Shown in pieces: positions 31,598-42,980 of a DNA stretch of 64,000 bases. The translations under genes and the position numbers were made by a program. Origin of the DNA: Aplectana chamaeleonis (taxonomy: Eukaryota > Nematoda > Chromadorea > Rhabditida > Cosmocercidae); contig JAPDOI010000368.1 in the NCBI GenBank assembly GCA_029168955.1, forward strand, positions 186,001 through 250,000, written 5' to 3'. The notes beneath the pieces were generated by a model. It was not told the origin of the DNA. It saw only the letters and a list, made by a program, of their open reading frames with translations, and searched no databases. Numbering within the stretch: position 1 is the stretch's first letter; every line of letters begins with the position of its first letter.

Positions 31598-32091
31598 AGT
31601 GCAGCTAAACGCTTCGTAGTTGCTCTTTATATCCTATCATTGTCGCAACTCGGCTCCCAGAACTTTATATGAACATTTATACTTTGCAACGCGTAGAAAA
31701 CCTATTTCGTGGCCCAGCATGGGTTTTTATTTTAATTTTTTTTGTAGCTTTTTCCAACAGCGTCCAGATATAATGTTTTGGCGCCAAGTTGCACTTTGCT
31801 CGAATTGGAGATTTTTGTTCTAGATGATTTTTGATCGATTTATTCTTCATCTATTTCAGGTCCATAAAATTAGCATCGAAAAGAAACTTCATTGACGCGA
31901 AAATGAATAAAATATGAAGTGCTTAAGAAAAACAATCGTGCTATCTAAAGCAGAAAATTACTCCTTCTGAACGACCGGGGCGATGAAATTTTTGGAACAC
32001 TGTGCGCAACTCCAAAAAAAGCGGATGTTGTGAGCAGACCACGGGCATTTCGAATATCAACAAATATTGAAAAAAATAGTGCTAATATTAA
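31598..32091. other. No gene recognised
   Basis: AT-rich, no supported feature. Confidence 0.35.
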
Positions 32092-32229
32092 GGGCTCTGC
32101 AGAGTTGCAGCGACAGGCGGCACGCCGCCGAGCGAGAGCTCTGAGGTGGGAACAAAACCTGACGCAGCGTTGGGCACCAAGACCTCGCAGAATTGCCGCG
32201 ATGCCGCCGCCGGCCACGTTGCTCTTTCA
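32092..32229. mobile_element. Possible short TTAA-flanked element
   Basis: TTAA at 32088-32091 and 32230-32233. The left end GGGCTCTGCAGAGTTGC matches the element end at 20084; the right end is poorly matched. Confidence 0.3.
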
Positions 32230-32233
32230 TTAA

Positions 32234-34020
32234 GTACAACCTCCCTTATTTGACGTCAAAATTTCCTGTAACCTGTTTTTATTGCATTTTGGGTGTTACA
32301 AGTGTTTCTGGAATGGCGCTATTTACTTTGCGTGAAAAGTAAACGAAAAGAGGGGAAAACAGAGAACTGAACGTAAGTAAAAAAATGAGCTGCTCAGCAT
32401 ATTTTTCCCGTGACTTCAATTTGTTACGTTAGCAAAGATGTACAGCTATGTAGGAAGATCACATAAGAATAAAAATAGAGAACCTATAAGGCATTGAAAC
32501 TGTAATAAATCTGGAAAACTATGCATTTTTCGAGCATGTTCCAGTAATTTTTTTCGTTTTCAATTAAATCCAGGCAGAATGTGGTGAGGCGATCGAATGC
32601 ACGAAATATTGAAGGAAAAGAAATTGAATCGATCAACTGCGGCACTTCTCGCCGGTGTTGGAAATGGTCCTGACCATTTCGCTTCGTTCGCTGGCGGCGT
32701 TGCTGCGGGCGTCGCTCGTGTCGCGGCGGCGAATACACTTTGCGAGGCCACCAAGTCGCCAGCCTCGCCCGACACGTCGCCGGTGTCGCCCGCTGCGTGG
32801 AGCCCCCATTGCTCATCATTGCCCTGTCGCAGCGAATCTCGCCGCGTTGCCACTGTGCAGAGCCCTTTATTTGGCAGAATACTGATATCGCGGAGCCTCA
32901 TTGTAGATAGAATTTTTTTGTCAAGAGAGTCTATAAGATCTGCAAAAGTTTGCAAAACGTGCAAAACGTGCTATGCACCAAAAGCTCACCAAATCAAAAG
33001 TCCAAGAAGGAATTTTCACGATTTTTTGGGACCATTTTCTCGGTAACTTCCGTGAACTTTTGCAGATTTCGGAGCCTCGTTTGACAATAAAAATTCCAAG
33101 CTATTATTATTGTATGGTAACAATTGTTGCAATAAAGTATCAAACGATTACATAACCTCCATTTTATTTCAAGACTCGCTTCCCCTCTATCGATTTTTCT
33201 ATCCTAAGCTGCCGAAAGTGAGCTGTCAGACGTCAAAATATTAGTGCGCGAAATATGGAAATTTTCAAAGGAACTTTTCGAAATTCGATTTCGGTTTATT
33301 TGTCTGCCAAATTTGAATTTTCCACTTTTCATTTTCACGATAGTGTGGTACTTTTTTCCCATTCGATTCATTTCATTTGTTTCTTGAGAAAATGAAATGG
33401 AGGCCCTTTCCGACGCCATTTTTATTCTACCCAAAATCGGTACAAACCCGTCGTTCAAAATAACTACTTACACTATCTGTTAGAACAGACATTTCCCTTT
33501 CGAACAACTAAGATGCCGACTAAACACGAAAAGTTCTCACACTTGATGCGCAACTTCCAATAAAAAAACGCTACGTTCTTGTTGGAAGATAGAAGAAGGA
33601 ATAAAACGGAGTGGTGCTTAGTGTTGCAAATAATTTCGGCCGCTGTTGGCCACAAGCCAACAGGAGCGGGGCGCTTATTAGCAATGGGGCGCGACATCTC
33701 GGTGTCACGCGGTTTGTTACGTGCCTTGACCTGAATCTGAGTTTTCTACCTGGTTCTTATGATCCTTTCCCTAAGGTGGAGGAACCATTCACTTTTTTCA
33801 CATATAAGAAACATTCGGAAACGCAAATTATTGGCTTTTTCGGGAATTCATCCCATTCATTCGGGAATTAAGATCATTTGTACTATAACAAGGTTGGAAA
33901 AACTTCCCGAGCAATCAGCCAGTTTCAGATGAAAATACTCGATTTCTCGAACTTACTCGAAAACTTTCAGTAATAACTTTCACAGAAGCAACCGAAATAT
34001 TTTCACGGATCGAATTGAAA
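32234..34020. other. No firm gene; GC-rich patch at 32630-32870
   Basis: A GC-rich patch rich in GTCGC and GCGGCG words is open in several frames on both strands, which suggests composition rather than coding. The rest is AT-rich and featureless. Confidence 0.35.
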
Positions 34021-34027
34021 ACGAATG

Positions 34028-34365
<338 letters not shown>

Positions 34366-34524
34366 AAAATAATTGAAAAATATAAAATTATAAATAATAT
34401 GATTAATATTAATTCTTATTTAGAAGAACCAATAAATGATTAGTCGGACTAATATGTTATGCAGCGTGCGTGACAACTTAAGCAGAAGTGACATCATATG
34501 TGAAAGTGTTCTGAATCTTCTTAA

Positions 34525-34967
34525 AGGCAGGGTTCTCGATAAAATCGGTTGTTGTGCTATTACCGTAGAATGGTAGATCTGGCAATCACGAAAGTAAAAA
34601 TAATTAAAAAATTGGAGAAAAAACGCTCAGGAGGAAGTTATGGCTTGGTGTCCTCCCGCCCCCATTTATCGAGGATTGGGTAAAAGCCTGTTTTGTCAAC
34701 TTTTATTTTTCTTCTTGAGTAATTTCTGAGCATTTCTGGAGACTACTGAATACTTTAACAGCAAAATAAATGTCGGACAACCAAGCATTATTGGAAATCG
34801 CGTTAATTAGGGGGCCGGCCGACACCGGTAATTAGCCGTTATACTTTGTTTTTGAGCGTTTCCCCCCCAAATTTCCGGGTTTTTTACCTTACTTTCACTT
34901 TTGTGATGGCCAAATATACACTCTTATGAAGAGAGCTCAAAAGTCGTTTTCATCGCGAACCCTGCCT
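34525..34967. mobile_element. TTAA MITE, AGGCAGGGTTC ends
   Basis: 443 bp, ends AGGCAGGGTTCTCGATAAAA and AGGCAGGGTTCGCGATGAAA (complement), TTAA at 34521-34524 and 34968-34971. Terminus related to the AGGCAGTGTTCACGATAA family; the interior is different. Confidence 0.85.
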
Positions 34968-34984
34968 TTAAGTTACAGACAATG

Positions 34985-35190
34985 GACTAAAAGCCGCGCC
35001 GCCCTGCCTGTCGCGACCGCTGATTTTGCGATGCACGCGGTCCAACCGTCGTCTCTTATCGCGGTTTGACCGCGTCCAAACGCGGTTCGACCGCCGGTAA
35101 AACATGAGCGCGGTCAAAACGCGCTTCAACCGCCGCAATGTCGCGGTCAGGTTTATTTCAAATAGTTGCCCGCGGTCAGGTTTGCTCTTT
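34985..35190. repeat. Diverged CGCGGTC repeat cluster
   Basis: Copies of CGCGGTC and its complement in mixed orientation (CGCGGTTTGACCGCG, GCGCGGTCAAAACGCG). No strict 21-bp register; related by core only. Confidence 0.5.
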
Positions 35191-35597
35191 GTCTGAGTTA
35201 GAAATGAATGGAAAACCTTATAAAAGAGGATTGAATATGCTATCACACATTGTTGTAATGAAACTCTATAGAAATACTTCGATTGATTTTGTCATATACC
35301 GGTATTTCATTTCATGTCTGACTTGAATCTTGAGTGCCCCCCCCCCCCCCGTCTAGGAAAGTCCAGGTGGGGCTTGGGGTTTAACACGTAAAACGAGACG
35401 GAAGGGTGAGAGACTCTGAAATCGACGCGTGCATTACGTGCGGGGTCAGGAACCACCACTCAGTTCATCTGTATGACTTCTTGCTACGATTGCCTCTCCG
35501 TTTGTGTGATAACTATTGATTGTTAAGTGCTGATAAGTATTGTGTTATTACCAACTATTGATCAGTGTTGTGTAAAACGAGAGATCTCGTTGTATGA

Positions 35598-35762
35598 GCT
35601 CATCCGTAGAACTTATCAAAGCAAAATCACGCGTGATATGGGAAGCAAATAAACCTTTTTCGTGAGCTGTAATGCGGCAGTCAGCACATGTTAAGGGAAG
35701 TAAAGCCAATTGCTTGATTCATATCACGCGTGATTTTCCTTTGATAGGCTCTACGGATGAGC
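35598..35762. mobile_element. Small foldback MITE, ~42-bp arms
   Basis: Arms contain GCTCATCCGTAGA, CTTATCAAAG and AATCACGCGTGATATG, with about 80 bp between. It ends 14 bp before the exon at 35776, so it supplies or abuts the end of the intron. Confidence 0.75.
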
Positions 35763-35775
35763 ACTCTCTTTGCAG

Positions 35776-35886
35776 TTTTACAACAGTCTCGGATCAAACG
35801 ACGACGAGAAGAAAAGAGTACGACAGACTCTTCGAGGAGAGAATCGCGTGGAAGTCGGAGCTATTTCGCTCCTTGCAGAGGGTCTT
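35776..35886 (+). CDS. Unidentified gene, third-from-last exon
   Basis: Acceptor ctctctttgcag and donor CTT|gtgagt. The frame that splices correctly reads FTTVSDQTTTRRKEYDRLF and ERIAWKSELFRSLQRV, ending with two bases of a Leu codon (phase 2). The other two frames are also open over this short exon; the choice rests on the next two exons. A helical, charged segment. Upstream exons were not located. Confidence 0.55.
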
Positions 35887-35963
35887 GTGAGTGATAGGAA
35901 CTATAAGTAGGGAAGTTCTGTGTAGGTCAGCATCCGCTTACTTCCGAAATTGCTTTCGTTCAG

Positions 35964-36030
35964 ACGCGACGTTCGCGCCTACAAATTCAGCATAGCAAGC
36001 GACGGCTCATTCAAGTGGATACCAAACAAT
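35964..36030 (+). CDS. Unidentified gene, penultimate exon
   Basis: Acceptor ttgctttcgttcag, donor AAT|gtaagtg. The first base completes the Leu codon from the previous exon, then 22 codons: RDVRAYKFSIASDGSFKWI and PNN, ending in phase 0. Intron before it is 77 bp. Confidence 0.6.
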
Positions 36031-36115
36031 GTAAGTGATTGAATTTTTCCAAAGGCGGATACTTTGTATTTTTCTCTGCTCATTACGCTCTTTTCATAAT
36101 TTTTTGAAATCTCAG

Positions 36116-36175
36116 AAAAAAGAAGACAAAGTCGACGAAAATTACGATATCTGTTCGGAGTCTGGAGCTGTCTAA
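36116..36175 (+). CDS. Unidentified gene, terminal exon
   Basis: Acceptor tttttgaaatctcag, then KKEDKVDENYDICSESGAV and TAA, in phase with the previous exon across an 85-bp intron. The acidic tail gives the protein a charged C-terminus. Mariner 1 begins 148 bp downstream; no AATAAA lies between, so the poly(A) site is unclear. Three exons agreeing in phase make this the best-supported host gene in the window. Confidence 0.6.
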   Translation, partial: KKEDKVDENYDICSESGAV

Positions 36176-36322
36176 ACGGGAGTCAGATCAATAATTCTCA
36201 GATATGTGCGATCTACGTTTTTGTTCTATTGTTTCTAGTTGTTGTTATTAGTGTGTGTTATGAATGGATTTATAAAAATCATAAATTTTGAATGATTTAC
36301 GTCTGTAGAGTAAAAAAAAGTA

Positions 36323-37578
36323 CCAGGTTGTCCAATAATTCTTGTCCGAAAATTTCACCATTTTCAATTTTTTTTCAACTTTATTGAAAAACAAGTCTAA
36401 TCAACATTATAATCACCACAATTATCCACAACAGTGGTCCATCGATTAGGCAGGTCGCCGATGCATTTCGCCCAGAACTCCGGGGTCTGCCACTCGAAGA
36501 AGTCCGCGATGTCGGATTTGAAGTTGTCGTAGTTGGTGAATTTTCTTCCGGCCAAATGGTGCTTCAGCGGGCGAAACAAGTGGTAGTCGGAGGGGGCGAG
36601 GTCCGGGGAATACGGCGGATGGGCAACCGTTTCCCAGCCGAGCGTCGCCAACTTCTGCTGGGTCTCCTTCGCCACGTGGGGGCGCGCGTTGTCGTATAGC
36701 AGGTGGACCGAGGCCCGTCGGGGACGATTTTCTCGTATGGCGATGGCTAGTTTCTCGAGCTGATTGGTGTAGATGAAGGCGGTGACCGTCCTACCTTGCG
36801 GGAGCAACTCGAAGTACAGCATGCCCTTGGTGTATCACAAGCAGCAGAACATGATCTTCGGCGGGTGCAGGTCGGCTTCTGACGTCGTCGGCGGCTCTTC
36901 TCCGCGCGGGATCCAGACGGCACGGTGGGCGACGTTGTCGTACAGAACCCAGCTCTCATCCACAGTGACCAGGTCCTCGAGACACTCCTTGCAATGTGGA
37001 CGAAGGAGGAGGGACTGGCAGACGGCCACGCGGCTCTGCTTGTTGGCGTCCGTCAGACGGTGGGGGATCCAACGGGCCAGAACTTTTTGGTAGCCGAGTA
37101 AGTTGAGTCGATTGTGGATGGTGGACTTGTTGCAGCCGAGCGTCGTCGCCAGTTCACGGGTGGTAGCTTCCGGCTTCTCCTTGATACAGCGACGGACTTC
37201 GTCATCATCCACCGTAGAAGGTCTCCCGCTGTGCTCCCTGTCCTCGAGGCCCGTGTCGCCGCTCTCGAAACGATTGAACCAGCGGCTGACTGTGCGTTGG
37301 GACACTGCTTCCACCTTGCACGCTCTGCAGATGTTGGCGACAGCGGTGCCCGTGTCGTTGCCCAGCAGCCACTCGTAGTACACGAACGTACGAATTCGAC
37401 CTTGGTTCATTTTAGCTTGTACTGGTAGCTAGACGCGGCGACTGCGCCTTATATACCCCTAGCGTAGAACTTTGGAGAACCTTCTAGAAGGTTCTCACAC
37501 TTGCCTGATATTATAACACTTCTAAGGAAAATTATAGAATTTTGAAAATTTCAGGGCAGGAATTATTGGACGGCCTGT
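36323..37578 (-). mobile_element. Mariner element 1 (1256 bp)
   Basis: Imperfect terminal repeats: left CCAGGTTGTCCAATAATTCT; complement of right ACAGGCCGTCCAATAATTCC. TA is duplicated at 36321-36322 and 37579-37580. The length and a single ORF are normal for Tc1/mariner; the transposase is on the minus strand. Confidence 0.95.
36397..37410 (-). pseudogene. Mariner transposase, one nonsense codon
   Basis: A single reading frame of 337 codons plus stop, close to the usual mariner length. N-terminal helix-turn-helix DNA-binding region (VSQRTVSRWFNRFESGD; TLGCNKSTIHNRL near 90-102), linker WIPHRLTDANK, then the catalytic DDD domain: Asp 151 in TVDESW, Asp 240 in LLYDNARPH and Asp 275 in PSDYHLF. 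The last two are separated by 34 residues (D34D). Codon 192 is TGA, just after PPKIMFCCL, where mariners usually have a Trp. This cuts off two catalytic Asp residues. There is no frameshift, so it is recently inactivated or carries one base error. The family cuts and pastes the element at TA sites. Confidence 0.95.
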
Positions 37579-37711
37579 TAGATCAGTGAAACTACTTAGC
37601 CCTGAACATCCTCACACCAGCTCTGAGTATTTTCCTTTTATCAGTCGCTTCTCATACTTTTGATGTCGCTGCAAGCGCGACTGTAATTTCTTCTTCATCT
37701 CCTTCAGCGTT

Positions 37712-38740
37712 TGTCCCGCTCCAATTCGGGGTCCGCTTTTCTTATGCGCTGGCGCCATATTTCCCCTGTCATTAGCCTGATCAGGGTGCACGCCCGCCAG
37801 CTACTCTCAAATCGGTGTGCAGCGTGTCAAGCCACCGCTGCTTTGGCCGTCCTTATGGTCTCCTTAAAGGCACGTCAAGGTTAAGCCCAGTCTCGCATAC
37901 GGTATCTTTTCCAGCGCGAAGAACTGCCCATACCATCGCAATCGAGATTCACGTAGCTTCTCGGCCACCGGAGCAACACCAACACGCTCCCTGATGTCGT
38001 CGTTCGTGACGTGGTCCAAGCGGGTGACACCCGCTGTCCAACGGAGCATTTTGGTCTCCATTACACCGAGCCATGGCTCTGCTTCCTTGGTAGCAGGCCC
38101 TCACTCTGCTGCATACAGCGCAACAGGCCGGACCACAGTTTGGTAAATCTTCGAATTTAGGCGATCAAGCATCGTCCTGTCGCATAGCACTCCTGTCGCT
38201 GACCGCCATTTCAACCACGCAGCGCTGAACCTAGTGTTTACCTCACTATCTAGACTGCAGTCAGATGTAATCTTCGAACCAAGGTACTTGTATAGTGGAG
38301 TCCACAATGAGTGTCTCATTTACCTATCAATAAGAACCGATCGGCTGGGGATCAATGTTCATGAATCCCATACCAGCACGCTCGATACCGATTGAGCGAG
38401 AGCGGTTGTGCTGCAATGAGTTTCGTGTTCATTGATCTAGAATCGACCGCTTCTGATTGATAAGTAAATGAGACACTCTTGGTGGACTCCACTATAGACG
38501 TCTGCGCGAGTGAGCTCGATACCATCAATCTTGATGGAGGCACGCTCACTTCTATCCGTAGTCAGATACGAAGTTTTACTAGCGTTGAGGCGAAGCCCGA
38601 ATCGAGCCAATCGGTCACTCCAGTTTTGCACCTCTCGCTCCAGATCCAATTTATCTTCAGCTGCGAGCATCACGTCATCCGCCTACAAAAACGTCCATGG
38701 CGCTAGTCTCTGCAGGTCTCTTGTGGCTGGCATTCACCCA
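37712..38740 (-). pseudogene. RTE-type LINE, 5'-truncated, 3' half of RT
   Basis: Minus strand, from the RT active site to the end of the ORF: (Y)ADDVMLAAEDKLDLE with the Tyr codon mutated to TAG, LARFGLRLNASKTSYLTTD, then after the MITE YKYLGSKITSDCSLDSEVN, GVLCDRTMLDRLNSKIYQ, METKMLRWTAGVTRLDHV, and a frameshifted tail with RWLDTLHTDL. This is the common non-LTR RT C-terminal region of nematode RTE elements (recognition from family knowledge). The endonuclease and first RT motifs are missing. Several frame breaks make it non-functional. Its 3' end lies next to mariner 1. Confidence 0.85.
38293..38494. mobile_element. TA-flanked MITE inside the LINE
   Basis: 202 bp, ends TAGTGGAGTCCAC and complement, continuing GAGTGTCTCATTTAC; arms about 50 bp. 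TA at 38291-38292 and 38495-38496. Removing the element and one TA restores the LINE frame (..RADV-YKYLGS). Tc1/mariner-type by target site. Confidence 0.9.
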
Positions 38741-38799
38741 TAGCTTAAAGCACGGTATTCATTGAGACGACAAAGCGATGTAGAGAGCGTGAAACTTTG

Positions 38800-39240
38800 A
38801 AACTTCAATCTGGTCCCGAAATATACATCTGGCGGTCTACTGACAGTTAAGTGGCGAAGCGCCTCCTGTGCGCTGCCCATCAGCGAAAATGAGATCTGGC
38901 GGCTTCTTGACGATTCTTTGGAGGAGCTCTGTCCATTAGCTGACCACCAGCGGTACTGGCATCTGGCGGGCTATTACCAATCAATTGGCGAAGAGCTGGC
39001 AGTGCACTGCCACGAGCGGAAGTTCCGGCTGGTGGCTGAGGTAGCAGGCAGCGGTTCTCCAGCTCGCTGGCGGAGCGCTGGCAACGCCCTGCTCACGAGC
39101 GGGAGTGACAGCTAGCAGTCGATGGACTGCCAGCGGTTCGCCAACATGCGGGCGGCACCCTGGCTATCAGCGGGCTGCGACCGGGGCCGGTGTTTGCTTG
39201 CCAGCTGATTGACAGCTGGTCGCCAGCCCCACTGTCTCAG
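38800..39240. repeat. Degenerate CTGGCGG / GCTGGCAG repeat tract
   Basis: Words such as ATCTGGCGG, GGCGAAGAGCTGGCAG and GCCAGCTGATTGACA recur irregularly. The last also occurs at 20670-20700, so this is a dispersed degenerate repeat. Confidence 0.45.
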
Positions 39241-39412
39241 TATCATTGGTTGGCATCACTATCGAATACGATTTCCTCCCGTGGAAATCTTCTTGGAACA
39301 CATCCCTGCACCGAGCCAGGGCTTCCAGAAAATCACCATCTATGAATGTCCCTTGCTCGGAATCGGTCAAGCTGGTTGAGATGTGGTCCACACAGCGGCG
39401 ACGCGCAGTGAA
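39167..39412 (-). pseudogene. Coding-like dispersed repeat, copy 2
   Basis: Minus-strand frame FTARRRCVDHISTSLTDSEQ, then DGDFLEALARCRDVFQEDF and HGRKSYSIVMPTNDTE, open for 81 codons (upstream stop directly before FTARR). Homologous to 3981-4094. Changes between the copies are concentrated in the middle, with both flanks conserved. Family not recognised. Confidence 0.4.
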
Positions 39413-40185
39413 GATGGATCATCAAGGTATCAAGGTATATGTTCGCTAGCGGATAAGCAATGAACCTTATTTGTATGAGAAACATTATTAAATGAATTTG
39501 AAAATAATTACAGCCACACGAAGATATCTGGGTGCTTAGTAAGACGGTTGTGATTTGGTTTTACAATGCTGCACTCAATTTTTGCTGTTTATTAAACAAG
39601 TTCACGGCCAAATCAGTGGTCCATCATTTCATCAACATTTTAGCGTTTCCTTCGAGTGCCAAATCATACGCAGGAAGTATTTCACTTCTTTTAACGAGAT
39701 TCTCACAATTTCTTCAATGCCAAATCATAACCCTTTCGTAGCGATGCAAAACAGTTACAAAATTCCTTTTATATCAGCAAAGGACCCCTTTCTAGAAGAA
39801 AAAAGATGCAAAAAGGTCGTTTATGATTTTCCGGTTGTTCTCTTCGGTAATCTACCGGAAACCTAAAAACGGACTTGATATTTGTTTTCTGCGCCTCAAA
39901 TAACATTCCATGTGGGCGGACTATAATAACAAATTTTATTCCTGAGGTTTGATTGCGCCTTAAAAAAGCGATCTGCGCGCTCCCAGTTCGGTCCCATGCA
40001 CTTATCAACGCGTCCTGCTTACACCTACTGAGGTCCAGTACACTTCCCACGGCGTCCTGTGCACTCCTAAAACCCTACTACCGTCTCAAAAAGGGCAATA
40101 TCTTGGGCGCAAGCTTATCACCGACTGTGTTGATTGTCGTTAGTTCATTTATACGGATGAGCGAATGTTGGATGGTTTATATTAA
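39413..40185. other. No firm gene; fragment of a TTAA MITE end
   Basis: 39907-39960 is a fragment of the family at 26399 (GTGGGCGGACTATAATAAC). 39990-40070 has diverged GCGTCCTG repeats like 23222-23475. A 25-bp open piece at about 39517-39541 has good splice signals (ttacag / gtaag) but is too short to call. Confidence 0.4.
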
Positions 40186-40670
40186 AGGCAGTGTTCACGA
40201 TAAGAATCGTTTTTCTGCTTTTCAGCCTATCTTGGAGACGGTCCCATGCTGATTCCAATGATGTTTTTGGAACCGTACAAGACCTTCTGGGAACGGAGTT
40301 ATGGTCCCTCAAAGATTGAGCTAAGGAAACATGGTGGACGAGTTGTCCGAGGCTTGTAACTTCCGTCTTTTGCAGCCAATGTATGCGAGCTGACCTGAGT
40401 AAAGAGAGAAGTTGAGAATGAAGGGAAGAACGGGGCTATCGATCGGAAGCCATCGCTCATCTCACAATCTCGAGCATTCATTTGTTCACGTCGGTGGGCG
40501 TGGAAAGTGCATCTGGGTGTGACGAGCTGACGGATGTCCAACTTTGGGGCCGTAGGGGATCGTTCCAAGCTCAATTTTCTTAGTTCTTTCAACGTTAGGG
40601 TTACGCTAGGCCCCGCAGCTGCCGATCTCCACCAAAAAATCAGACATGGTTTTTATCGTGGGCACTGCCT
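40186..40670. mobile_element. TTAA MITE, AGGCAGTGTTCACGATAA family, copy 3
   Basis: 485 bp, TTAA at 40182-40185 and 40671-40674; inverted relative to 29827-30316 and highly similar to it. Confidence 0.85.
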
Positions 40671-40764
40671 TTAACACGATTACATGATTTTGCCTGTCTT
40701 CGACCTCGACTTTGAAGTGCCGTCATAATTGAGCTTTTGACTCCGAAATTCATAAAATTAGCGA

Positions 40765-41740
40765 GCTGCACCCATTTTCAGCCCCCTGCTCAAAAATGAG
40801 CTTCCTGGTTCATTTTTAAGTGTTCCAACAAGATCGTGAACACTGTCTAAAAAAAGAAGATCAAGGTTTTTTTAACCAAAATTGAGTAGTTTTCCCGTTT
40901 TTTTCGAATCTCAGGAAACCATTCCAAAACTTTTGTAGGGGTTATACCACCTTTTTACGCCTTTTTCAATCGAATAGAAATTGCTTTCCAAAGCTGCTCA
41001 GAACGCTGATAATATTCGATAATGCGTGATGATTAGAATTTCCCAAACAAATGACTCGCAGCCATCAACAATCAACACTCATTGTGGCATTTTTTTGCAG
41101 CAGGCCAAAAATCGATACTATCGACTGGTAATAGTCGATACTGTCTGTATCTATTATTACCAATCCCGAGTGAAATTCCCCAATCAAGAGACCCACTCCC
41201 ATAAACAATCATCACTACCGGCCCCATTTTGTGCAATAAGCGCGAAAATCGATAATCTTGACTATCGGTCGATGTCTTGTTATGAGTACAAATTCTGGCA
41301 AGTTCAGTATTTACCCGAACGACCTGTGTTAGTTGGTTGAAGATCCACCCACACACCCTGGTCTCCACAGCCGTAGCATGTCAATGCAAATATCGTGCTC
41401 CACGGCAAATTTAGTTTGTGAACCCACGATTTCGAGGTACCCTTCAAAGTAAAGGTATCGAGGTCAAATGGTAAGAAGATGACCTGCATTCATTTCCAGT
41501 CTCCTGTCCAAAAGTGAGCTTCCTAGCTCAATTCTATGTGTACCAACAAGATCGTGAACGCGAACTGAAAAAGAGAAAGGGAGATTAACAGCGTAACTTT
41601 GCGGGTTTTACAATTTTTCTCGAATATCTACAAACCATTCTAAACCATTTTGGGTATTACCCTAACTTTTTCTGCTCTTTTGAATGGGAAAAGAACAACT
41701 CTCCCAAATCTTCTCAGAACGTTGATTTTGGAATCGCGGG
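40765..41740. repeat. Duplicated ~255-bp segment with internal ~100-bp duplication
   Basis: 40765-41020 and 41487-41740 are diverged direct repeats (shared AAATGAGCTTCCT/AAGTGAGCTTCCT, CCAACAAGATCGTGAAC, TCAGAACG). Between them 41030-41130 and 41170-41275 are also similar (ATCAACACTCA.. / ATCATCACTAC..). Order A-B-B-A in one orientation; not an obvious LTR pair (no TG..CA ends). Confidence 0.5.
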
Positions 41741-42795
41741 TTTGCGCACGTGCAGTTTAAAACCAAAATCACAATAACGGTTGCTTTTGTTATCTGGTGA
41801 AAGTGGACGAGTTACTCCGCGCGCGGATGAATCAAGGAACATTAGCGATAAAACGGTTGAAATGGCGACGCCTTGTAGCCTTACGGTCTAAACTAGAACG
41901 CTCGCTTCATTGGAAGCATCAAAAAACCAACCAAAGTGACCGTATTCAAACGAGCAATTTGGCCAAGTTTGTATCAGGGCGGAGTTGCCGAAGCTCATCG
42001 GCGGGGTTATCGAAATTTCGCGGCTTGAAATGAATCAAATTTTGTAGTTTTGACTCGTTTTGACGCTTCCAATGAGTTGAGTGTTCTACTAGGGGCCACC
42101 GGCTGGGTTGCGTGCTCCGAGCGCGTGTCCACAATGGCACAAGAAAAATTCGAAATAGAGAGAATACCTTTTAGTTTATTCTACGAATATTTGATCGAAA
42201 ACGTGGGTATTGACGCTATATGACGTTCTCACGACGTCTTTACGTAATAGTCGTCATTTAATTTAGAAGGAAAGTGTTTGATGCTTGTATGGTCTACAAA
42301 CTGATTAACGGTAGATTCAAAATAGGTTTCCATTAGTTTTTCCGTCTAAAACGAACTAGACCGAGAGGAGAACAGTATAGCGTTTTCACAGCTCGAGCCA
42401 GATCTAACATAGCGGCTCACGCTTTTGCTAATACAGCAGCAAATGTTCACAGCCAGTTGATGTAGAACACAGAATTATAGAATTCAAACAGCAGATTCTA
42501 TCCACAGTAACCCAATGGTCATGATAAGAGTATTGGAAACAACTCCATCCATTTATCGTCATGATGAAACGTAGGTCGGTGTAATGATATCATGCTCCCT
42601 GCAGGGGATTCATTCCGGCACTCATTGAATAAGGTTTCGTATGACCGTGCGTTTGGAACGCGACACTAAGGACCTTCGCATCAAGTTGCTCTCTTCAAGT
42701 TGGAAGACTTGCAGGTTTCTCCTACTGCTGCATAGGTTAGCACGTTTTCATGCCCTATTATTTGATGCACCAACACTCTGCTTTGTAACGGAGCT
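41741..42795. other. Foldback at 41860-42130; no gene
   Basis: CTAGAACGCTCGCTTCATTG and CATTGGAAGCATCAAAA at 41890-41930 pair with 42060-42095. The rest (42150-42795) has no supported gene; 42470-42570 forms an inverted match with 44270-44370 across mariner 2. Confidence 0.45.
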
Positions 42796-42960
42796 TTACC
42801 ACTCCAACTGTTGCCCCAGCTGCTTCAGTTTTCGCTCCAAACTTCTGCGCTTCAGTGCTGCCCAATTGTTGCTCTCGACAACACTCACCAAACTGTCACG
42901 AGGAACTTCATTGCACAAGACTGAACTGCTTCCAAGGAGCATGATAATCCCCCAACCCAT
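42796..42960 (-). CDS. Small ORF, 54 codons, unknown
   Basis: ATG at 42960, MGWGIIMLLGSSSVLCNEVP.. then VESNNWAALKRRSLERKLKQ and ..LGQQLEW-TAA. A hydrophobic start could act as a signal sequence; the rest is basic and helical. The start lies only 20 bp inside the mariner 2 insertion point, so the transposon may have separated it from its promoter or upstream exon. All three frames are partly open, so confidence is low. Confidence 0.25.
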   Translation of the reverse strand: MGWGIIMLLGSSSVLCNEVPRDSLVSVVESNNWAALKRRSLERKLKQLGQQLEW

Positions 42961-42980
42961 ATTTTATCACGGTTGTATTA

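Noticed and set aside
32597..33046. 149-codon plus-strand ORF, Ala/Ser-rich
   Set aside because: Open frames overlap on both strands in a GC-rich patch; no splice signals, no recognised domain.
40765..41740. LTR retrotransposon remnant
   Set aside because: The direct repeats lack TG..CA ends and a target duplication, and nothing gag- or pol-like lies between.
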